Shown one piece after another: positions 54,468 through 60,428 of a stretch of DNA of 60,428 bases. Within the stretch, counting starts at the first letter, position 1. Each line of letters starts with the position of its first letter. A program made the position numbers and the translations under genes. Below the pieces are notes generated by a model. The model did not search any database, was not told the DNA's origin, and was given only the letters and a program-made list of their open reading frames with translations. This stretch comes from Lunasporangiospora selenospora (lineage: Eukaryota; Mortierellomycota; Mortierellomycetes; Mortierellales; Mortierellaceae): the NCBI GenBank assembly GCA_015680635.1, contig JAABOA010000003.1:1-60428 (forward strand), in the 5' to 3' direction.

Positions 54468-55221
54468 TTATAGCCTTTTTAGTGTGGTACAATCAAAGAA
54501 ATTAGCAGCATCTATACAAGAATTAAAAAATTTATATAAAATTAGATCCTTCGAGTCAGAATCTAAAGTATAAACAAATACCCCGGGTATTTTATTTTTT
54601 GCTAAAGACATTAAAGCTTTAGTCTCAGCAGAAACACATTTACCTTTATGGACTTTACCTATTAAGGCCTTAGTTTCAGCAGAATGAGTTTTACCTGTCA
54701 TAGCATTACTAATTTTAGCAATAGTCTCAGGTAAACGAGATTTCCCAAATAAAGGATGATTTTTTCCACTAAATTTTGCTAAAGCTTCTTCAGTATGTTT
54801 ATAACCTATCGGAGAACCAGCTACCTGCAGTATATTCTAAGTATTAGGTTTATCTAACGAAAAGATAATATCCAGAAAAAATTGTTCTGATTGTAGAATT
54901 AATTTTTGTGCTTCTTTTTTATCTAAATTAAAAATGTCAGTATATTTTAGAATCGATAAACTAAAAGCAGAATGAGTGATGAAGAAGTGCTCTGCAAATA
55001 TAGTAGTTATCTTTTTTTAATGATGAAACTGAATAATATAGAGATAGTCGTTTCGATAAATCAAAGGCAGAACCAACGTAAATTCTATCAGTTTCAATAT
55101 GGGTCCACATATACACACCAGCCTTACCTTTATTATCTAATAAAATTTAATTTTTCTCAGAATCGGCATTATGATATATTATAACCGGTGTAAAAGATAC
55201 ATTGTTATTTGTATTATTCAT
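54468..55221 (-). pseudogene. GIY-YIG remnant behind a copied nad4L leader
   Basis: ATG at 55221 (minus). It reads NNTNNNVSFTPVIIYHNADS, a TAA, then LLDNKGKAGVYMWTHIETDR and IYVGSAFDLSKRLSLYY, with GIY and YVG motifs intact. After shifts it continues QVAGSPIGYKHTEEALAKFS, TGKTHSAETKALIGKVHKGK and VFVYTLDSDSKDLILYKFFN, ending FFDCTTLKRL where the LAGLIDADG unit begins. The 170 bases above its ATG copy the nad4L leader, with the ATG in the same position. Few breaks, so decay is recent. Confidence 0.8.
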
Positions 55222-55390
55222 ATTTTTTGTATTTTATAATTGTTATTTGTTCCCAGAATGATATAAAATCACCCATCGACTAATATAATGTTTTGATGGT
55301 ATACTTATTTGTTTGACACACTTTTTGTGTTATAAGACTTGAACTTTAATAATGATCTATTATGAGTAAAGAGCTTTATGAATAATTCTT
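55222..55390 (-). repeat. Inverted copy of nad4L leader
   Basis: On the minus strand GTTCAAGTCTTATAA, AAAAAGTGTGTCAAACAAAT, AAGTATAC and GGGAACAAATAACAATTATA line up with 7525-7661. The spacing to ATG is the same within a few bases. Confidence 0.85.
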
Positions 55391-55477
55391 GTCTTATTAT
55401 ATATTACTTATCAAAAATAATAAAATATTTATAAAGATTTAAGTGTAAAAAGAGAAAGTAATGATCAAACCAATATA

Positions 55478-55502
55478 TTACCAGATATACGAGGTCCCCT
55501 TC
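55478..55502 (-). pseudogene. 5' half of a trnA-like sequence
   Basis: GGGGACCTCGTATATCTGGT and AATATATTGGTTTG on the minus strand resemble the first half of trnA (GGGGACATCGTATATCTAGG). No 3' half follows. Confidence 0.5.
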
Positions 55503-55559
55503 CAATTCCTAAGGGAATTATAACAAGGGATAATTTAGATAGTACGGGTATAAAAGGCT

Positions 55560-56000
55560 CGAATTAGGTATTTAAAATTTTACCGAAACGATTGTAAAAC
55601 ACGACTAAATATAAAATATTTCTCTATAAGAGGTTGTAAAGTTTTTAAGTTGGTGTCCCGGCCCACTCCCGCATTATTGCGGAGGCCCCCGGCTCGAAAA
55701 AAAAATATTAAGGGCTAAAAGGTGTGGCGGGTTTCAGGAGGGTTGTGGTTTACTACTATATTACCCCTTTATCCGTATCTCTATCTGTTTATCACACTCC
55801 TCTTAACAGCCCCGCGCCCCGATGGGGAGCTGAGCCTACATTAAATTCCCCAACTGGGCGTAGCCCCGTCTGCCCAGTCGACCTGCCTGGGCAGACTCTA
55901 AATGAGTCCATTGGCAAATCCCGCTTTTACCTTTATTGTCAGCTCCCAGGGGACCCGTGCGGAGTTTAAAATTTTATTTTTAAAAATTATGAAAAATAAA
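55560..56000. other. GC-enriched intergenic stretch
   Basis: Contains several cluster-like segments (about 55658-55695, 55810-55905). The short open frame across it has no recognisable domain. Confidence 0.4.
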
Positions 56001-56052
56001 GCGCCCGGGGGGGGCTGCCCCCGGCGGCTTCCCCCCCTTTGGGGAGGGAGCT
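56000..56052. repeat. GC cluster, family I (inverted)
   Basis: AGCGCCCGGGGGGGGCTGCC then CCCGGCGGCTT, a C run and TTTGGGG. Confidence 0.75.
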
Positions 56053-56171
56053 AAATTTTTACTTCTCACTATCTGCATTAGAATAAATCATAATAGGAAC
56101 AAAGATTGATAATAATATCTCATGAGTTTGGTATGACTCTTCAGATAATCTAATCCCAACAAATAATAATT

Positions 56172-56208
56172 CCCGGCCGGGCCCGCCACGGGGACGGGCG
56201 GCCCCGGG
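56172..56208. repeat. GC cluster, family B
   Basis: CCCGGCCGGGCCCGCCACGG then GGACGGGCGGCCCCGGG. Confidence 0.75.
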
Positions 56209-56293
56209 TAAAATAATAAAATATAGTTGAGAAACATTTGTACTTGGTTTATTTTATTAGCTGAGGCTTCAGGTAGGAGGGTGTTCAGGTAGG

Positions 56294-56323
56294 TGGGTAT
56301 TAGACTCCTTTTTAGAGTCTAAC
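56294..56323 (-). terminator. Third copy of nad6-type hairpin
   Basis: On the minus strand TTAGACTC pairs with GAGTCTAA, followed by TACCCACC. It lies below the second GIY-YIG cassette, and the C tract has eroded. Confidence 0.6.
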
Positions 56324-56654
56324 GTAAGTATAAGGATTTCAGCTTATAGTATATTACTCCCTATTATAATCCCTTAGTAGTTAAGGATCCTGATAAGATT
56401 CATTTTTCTTTAAATGTCCCCCCCATTTCTTACATACCTTAAATTTAAAATTTTAGAAACCTCAAATGTAATCCAGCTTTCTTGCTGAACTAAAAGTATT
56501 TACAAGAAAACCTTGAGTATCATATGCATAAATAGCAGTTCCTCCCCTCCGGGGGGACTGCCTGCGGCAGTCCCTTTAGTTTCACTCATTTTAACTTTAG
56601 CTTCAGTCGAAACAGTTTTACCTTTATGGGCTTTACTAATTAAATCTTTAGTTT

Positions 56655-56707
56655 CAGCTTCCTTCGGGGGGGGGGCTACACCGAGGGGAGCGACCCCCGG
56701 TAGCTGA
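56655..56707. repeat. GC cluster, family D
   Basis: CAGCTTCCTTCGGGG start, CCGAGGGGAGCGACC middle, CGGTAGCTGA end. Confidence 0.8.
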
Positions 56708-57187
56708 ATGAGTTTTCCCAAACATTGGGTGATTTTCACCAGTTCCCCCAAACATGGATTATCCCCATCTCTTCTGTCAATGGAACTCTAAACTTCTCTC
56801 ATTTTTGCTATTGTTTCTTCAGAATGAATTTTACCTAAAAAGCCTCGAGGATGATTTTGTTTTGTTCTACCAAACATAGGATTATTTTCACCTCATTTAG
56901 CGATACTCATTAAAACTAAAGTCTCCGCTGAAATAATTTTACCTGTATGGGCTTCACTCAATTTAGATTTCGATTCATCAGAATGATTAAACCCTAGCGA
57001 AGAACCCACTATTTAAAGTAGGTTAGAATTAGGCGAAAGTGTATCAAGATTTAGTTGTTCGGCTTCGCCTTTCAAGAATTAATTTTCTTGCTTTATCCTT
57101 AGATAATTGAGAAATATCTATATTCTCATAAATTGTTAGAGAGAATGCTAAATACCCGTGAGTAAGTAAAGCATTAGATATATACTC

Positions 57188-57223
57188 GCGGCCGGCCCCG
57201 CCACGGGGACGGGCGGCCCGGGG
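57188..57223. repeat. GC cluster, family B
   Basis: GCGGCCGGCCCCGCCACGGG then GACGGGCGGCCCGGGG. Confidence 0.75.
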
Positions 57224-57430
57224 TTTTTATTACGATTTATAAATACTTTATAAAAATAATCTCTTAAACGTAAAGATAAATCAACGGCGGGACCTAAATA
57301 TCTTTTATCTGAGGGGTTAGGAGTCCACATATTAATCCCGGCTGCGCGTCTTACCTTTGTTATCCGACAGGATCTGAGATCTGCCCGTATCGGCATTATG
57401 ATGTATTATTACTGGAACAAAAACAGATAA

Positions 57431-57500
57431 AACCCCGGCCCGCATCACACAGTTTATATATAAATATAAACATTTAGAAGAAAGGCGGGACGGGCCTGGC
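57431..57500. repeat. GC-bounded element, copy 2 (with 1367-1439)
   Basis: Same architecture and nearly the same AT middle as copy 1 (AGTTTATATATAAATAT, TTAGAAGAAAGGCGGGACGG). Confidence 0.7.
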
Positions 57501-57590
57501 TATTCAGAAAATAATGAAGAAATCTCGGAAAATAAAAAAATAACCCTACTAATATTGTTTAGTAGTTTATTTGAGCTACTTTCGAGGTAA

Positions 57591-57625
57591 GGGGGGGGGG
57601 GTGTTAGACTCTTTTTGAGTCTAAC
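57591..57625 (-). terminator. Second copy of nad6-type hairpin with C tail
   Basis: On the minus strand GTTAGACTC pairs with GAGTCTAAC around AAAAA, then ACCCCCCCCC. Compared with the nad6 copy, the inner two pairs changed on both strands (AC/GT to TC/GA), so the stem is kept. Confidence 0.75.
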
Positions 57626-57682
57626 GTTATGATTATCAAAAAGTTTATTATGGCTTATAGTATATTATAACCCTACTATATA

Positions 57683-58510
57683 TTATTCTTTAGTTATTAA
57701 CTTAGAGGATAAAACCCATTTACCTTTAAATGCTTTATTTGTATCAATGTTATTCGCAATTGTTTGTCTACTACAATTAAAATAAACTTTTGCATAAGTA
57801 TAAGAAGAGAATTCAAATAAAAAAATTGAAGGATTCTCGTTTGAATAGACAAAAACTTTTTTAGCCTGTAAAGCCTTTGTTTCTTCACTATGAAGTTTTC
57901 CGTATCTTGGAGAATTTTCACCCGTCTTAGTTTTTTGAATTTCACTAAGTCTTAATCGAACTTCAGGAGTATGGTTTTTACCAAAAAAAGAATTACTCTC
58001 ACCTGTATATTTTCCCTTTTTTGATTCACTTATTAAGGAGATTGATTCCTTACTGTGTTGTGCACCTAATCGTGAGCCAGCTATTGGATTAATATTGTAC
58101 CCTGGTTCCAAAAGATCTATATAAAATTGTTCACATTCAAGTATTTTTTTCTTGCTTTATCTTTAGATAAATTATCTATTTCAACATAATCAAGAATTGA
58201 TAAACTAAAAGATGAATATCCATGTAAGAGTAACGCACGGGTTATATACATCTTCCCGTGTTTCTCCAAGTAATTTAGACTAAAATATAATCTTAATCTT
58301 TCAGAGAGACTAAAGGAAGAACCGACATATAATTTTCCGGCTGCGCGTCTTATTATTTATAAAAAGATATATACCAGCTCCCCGACGGGGGGCACCCGGC
58401 GGGCGAGCGCCCTTGGGAGCTTTATTTTTATTAGCCTTAATAATTTGTAATTTTTCTAAATCTACGTTATCATAGATCATAACTGGTACACAGACTGAAA
58501 ATAAAATATC
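57683..58510 (-). pseudogene. GIY-YIG remnant, first cassette behind nad6
   Basis: From about 58510: VPVMIYDNVDLEKLQIIK, a family C cluster (58376-58421) in the GIY motif, IYLFINNKTRSRKIICRFFL-type reading shifted by a CGCGCAGCCGG cluster (58340), LSERLRLYFSLNYLEKHGKM and ITRALLLHGYSSFSLSILDY. The last 142 residues are open: LEPGYNINPIAGSRLGAQHS, TGESNSFFGKNHTPEVRLRL, TGENSPRYGKLHSEETKAL, VFVYSNENPSIFLFEFSSYT and KGKWVLSSKLITKE. It is the best-preserved C-terminus after the intact gene at 11037. Confidence 0.8.
58376..58421. repeat. GC cluster, family C
   Basis: 46-bp AGCT-bounded copy inside the GIY motif of the first nad6 cassette. Confidence 0.85.
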
Positions 58511-58637
58511 ATAAGTTTGAGAGAATAAAGTTGTAAAGATTAACTCCTTATTTATTCCAATTATAGCAAGTAAAATAAAATAAAATAAAATTCTATTTAT
58601 AGATCCACCAACTGGATTAGAATTATTAACTGAGACC

Positions 58638-59252
58638 TCAAGGGGGGGTGTTAGACACTTTTTTAGTGTCTAACGTGATGATGATAGGACCTATCATAGC
58701 AAGTAATAATATAAATGATGCAAGTACAAGATATAATCCATAAGTAGAGTATAATATTGCACCTACAGCTTGGATTTGATCGTAATTAACAAAAATATTG
58801 TTAAGTACAGTATTAAACCCTGCATTAACATAATTTTGTGAAGAATCGATACCTAAGAACCAATAATTTAATTTATCAAAAATAGTTGTAGCTAAATAAA
58901 CATTATCTAATTTTGATAAAGCCGTATTTGAATTTATCAAATAACTTAAAGAAGATGCAATTATAATTGCTAATGGCACATTTTTACTGTAATTAGCTCC
59001 TATTTGATTAATCTCTGTTAAACGTACATTCAACATCATAATTACAAATAAAAATAATATAGCAATTGCCCCGATGTAAACCATAATATAAGCTAAGGCA
59101 ATAAAATTAATACCTAATAAAATTAAGTAACCAGATATATTTATAAATACTGCTATTAAGAACAATATCGAAACTATAGGACTTCTAGCAGTAATAACTA
59201 AAAGAGCTGATAGAATAGAAGTGAATGTTAATAAATGTAATAAGATATTCAT
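58638..59252 (-). CDS. nad6: NADH dehydrogenase subunit 6
   Basis: Small membrane subunit of complex I. 204 residues from ATG, intronless, five membrane segments. Conserved: ARSPIVSILFLIAVFINISG, FIALAYIMVYIGAIAILFLF, VIMMLNVRL and AVGAILYSTYGLYLVLASFI, LLLAMIGPIIITL. The last codons (TLDTKKVSNTPP) are encoded by the 3' hairpin and C tract, and the stop is TGA. If TGA were read as Trp the protein would gain only four residues before TAA. Two GIY-YIG cassettes follow on the same strand, each ending in a copy of this hairpin. Confidence 0.93.
   Translation of the reverse strand: MNILLHLLTFTSILSALLVITARSPIVSILFLIAVFINISGYLILLGINFIALAYIMVYIGAIAILFLFVIMMLNVRLTEINQIGANYSKNVPLAIIIASSLSYLINSNTALSKLDNVYLATTIFDKLNYWFLGIDSSQNYVNAGFNTVLNNIFVNYDQIQAVGAILYSTYGLYLVLASFILLLAMIGPIIITLDTKKVSNTPP
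58642..58674 (-). terminator. C-tailed stem-loop at the nad6 3' end
   Basis: GTTAGACAC pairs with GTGTCTAAC (9 bp) around TAAAAAA, followed by ACCCCCCC. It overlaps the final codons of nad6. Copies are at 57591-57625 and 56294-56323. Confidence 0.75.
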
Positions 59253-59574
59253 TTTTTTTATTTAGAGCTCCTTTATGGGTAATGGTGAATTAATTTAATA
59301 ATCAATAACCAAAATATATAAATCCTAGCCTTAGGTAATTATTCTTTATCTTTTGCTTCCAGAATATTGGCTTCGCTAATAAAAAGAAAAAGATCTCACT
59401 AATCCTGGTAGGGTCCACTTATATGAAAAGTTACTATTTATCTATAGAAACTCAGGGTCTTTCAGCCCGGAGGACAGAAACTTGAATTAGTCTCTTGTTA
59501 AACAAGTAATTCTCATTATAAAAGAATTAATCAAGTTTTATTTTTTGTATATAAGGCATATTACTTTATTTAAG

Positions 59575-59617
59575 CAGGCTCCCTCCGGGGGGGCCGCCCC
59601 GCTCCGCGGGGCAGGCT
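59575..59617. repeat. GC cluster, family H (inverted)
   Basis: CAGGCTCCCTCCGGGGGGGC then CGCCCCGCTCCGCGGGGCAG. Confidence 0.75.
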
Positions 59618-59720
59618 TATTTAAATAAAAAATTTATTATTGATCAAATAAAGTAGTCAAAGGTTTTGTGAAAAAATAATAATCAGCCCCTTTGGGAATA
59701 AGTATTATTATATTAATTAA

Positions 59721-60000
59721 GGTCTTATAGATCTTTTTATCGGTATATTCATTCTCAGAGAGAGTAGTCAATATTAATTTATTAATTTTGATCCTTAGCA
59801 AATCTAATAGCTTATTGCATAGCAAGATCTACGGCAACGTCGCTGATCAATGATTCGAGTCTCTCAATTTACCCCAAAGAGACTGATCATCTAATTTAAA
59901 TAAGGGCGGAGCCACAAATAAGATTTGTTTTTAATAAATAATTTATTAATATCCCGGATAGATCTTTTATTATAAGATTTATTTTTATAAATATAGTCAT
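59721..60000. repeat. Direct repeat, copy 2 (with 52068-52230)
   Basis: Longer than copy 1 because about 110 extra bases (including GCGGAGCC cluster DNA) separate its two conserved blocks. trnK follows. Confidence 0.75.
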
Positions 60001-60046
60001 ATATATAGTTATATATGGTTATAAAAGATACATTAAATGTATCTAG

Positions 60047-60119
60047 TGAGAACGCAGAGATTCGAACTCCGATATTACTAAATAAAAACTAGTTACTTTA
60101 CCAATTAAGTAACATTCTC
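60047..60119 (-). tRNA. trnK: tRNA-Lys (anticodon TTT)
   Basis: On the minus strand: acceptor GAGAATG/CGTTCTC, anticodon stem ACTAG/TTAGT with loop TTTTTAT (TTT), T arm CGGAG-TTCGAAT-CTCTG. Confidence 0.9.
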
Positions 60120-60428
60120 AAAATGGGGGGGTGGCCCCTCGCTTCGCTGGTAATTTTAAAAATCCTTACACTATAAAGAAGAATCAAACCTTTTACTTCA
60201 ATTTTTTACTAAGCTATAACTATATATTTATTTCATATATCAATACTGTATTTATATAAACCCGGCGGCCCGGGAAATTACTTCATGTAGTTCTTAATGA
60301 GTATAATAAAAAAGCTCTATAATTCAGTATGGCTGTGGGAGGGGTGCCCCGATACAGACAGGGGGGGGGGGGGGTTAACGTGTTGTCACACGGGATAGTT
60401 CCCTTCTTTCCTTCATCTGGGTTAACTT
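60120..60428. other. Window end, no gene recognised
   Basis: Short GC clusters and, at 60361-60392, a G run with GTTAACGTGTTGTCACACGG. On the minus strand this is a short stem CGTGT/ACACG followed by TTAAC and a long C run, like the 3' motifs elsewhere. The gene it would serve lies outside the window. Confidence 0.4.

Larger units (their letters stand above)
56060..57420 (-). pseudogene. GIY-YIG remnant, second cassette behind nad6
   Basis: From about 57420 down: VFVPVIIHHNADTGRSQILS, a CGCGCAGCCGG cluster inside the GIY motif, NMWTPNPSDKRYLGPAVDLS and LRLRDYFYKVFINRN, then a family B cluster (57188-57223), SNALLTHGYLAFSLT, a cluster at 57058, NUMOD3 pieces (GENNPMFGRTKQNHPRGF, SAETLVLMSI), a family D cluster (56655-56707), and [20 protein letters not shown] at the end with a cluster at 56540-56575. 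It ends above the third copy of the nad6 3' hairpin (56294-56323). Confidence 0.75.

Noticed and set aside
59465-59535. tRNA-Asn-like GTTAAAC loop
   Set aside because: The stem CTTGT/ACAAG closes on three bases and neither acceptor nor T arm is convincing.
1-60428. CRISPR array
   Set aside because: Repeated GC clusters are irregularly spaced and palindromic, with no constant spacer length.
1-60428. rnl, rns or rnpB genes
   Set aside because: No conserved rRNA or RNase P segments recognised. The two structured blocks do not match them by eye.

Overview
This window is a piece of an expanded fungal mitochondrial genome, most likely from a basidiomycete (inferred from genes on both strands, a free-standing rps3, tRNAs scattered singly, and a trnW with anticodon CCA). 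It is AT-rich and carries dozens of short GC-rich palindromic clusters and a very large load of homing-endonuclease genes (HEGs). No rRNA gene is present.

Core genes: rps3 (-), nad4L (+), nad5 (+, seven exons), cob (+, eight exons), nad1 (-), cox2 (+, three exons), nad4 (-), cox3 (-, two exons) and nad6 (-). tRNAs: trnT(TGT) -, trnL(TAA) +, trnM(CAT) +, trnF(GAA) +, trnR(TCT) +, trnH(GTG) +, trnR(TCG) -, trnW(CCA) -, trnL(TAG) +, trnQ(TTG) +, trnA(TGC) - and trnK(TTT) -. Sixteen group I introns were placed by joining exons through protein conservation, a T at each 5' exon end, a terminal intron G and, where visible, pairing of the 5' exon with an internal guide. This revealed two microexons in nad5, of 9 and 7 nt.

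Layout: 1-6.2 kb is rps3 embedded in decayed GIY-YIG cassettes and duplicated rps3 ends. 6.7-8.3 kb is trnL and nad4L. 8.35-19.2 kb is nad5 with six introns. 19.2-20.2 kb is a GIY-YIG remnant and trnM. 20.7-31.3 kb is cob with seven introns. 31.4-35 kb is remnants plus trnF. 35.8-39.1 kb is trnR, trnH, a nad1 fragment and nad1. 40.4-44.9 kb is a GIY-YIG remnant, trnR(TCG), cox2, a duplicated cox2 5' end fused to a LAGLIDADG gene, and further HEG remnants. 44.9-46.4 kb is nad4. 48.0-49.2 kb is cox3. 49.6-55.2 kb is tRNAs with nested HEGs. 56-59.3 kb is nad6 with two GIY-YIG cassettes downstream. 60 kb is trnK.

The most interesting pattern combines two features. First, many coding units end in a stem-loop followed directly by a run of C. 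The three related copies behind nad6 differ by compensatory changes that keep the stem. Second, free-standing HEG cassettes sit beside duplicated ends of host genes: nad6 3' end (three copies), rps3 5' and 3' ends, cox2 leader plus N-terminus, and nad4L leader. Together these suggest a family of mobile cassettes that land at gene boundaries and copy the host gene's expression signals. A LAGLIDADG unit bounded by 13-bp inverted repeats, inserted inside another LAGLIDADG gene, is a second candidate mobile system. All calls are from reading the sequence; no database search was possible.
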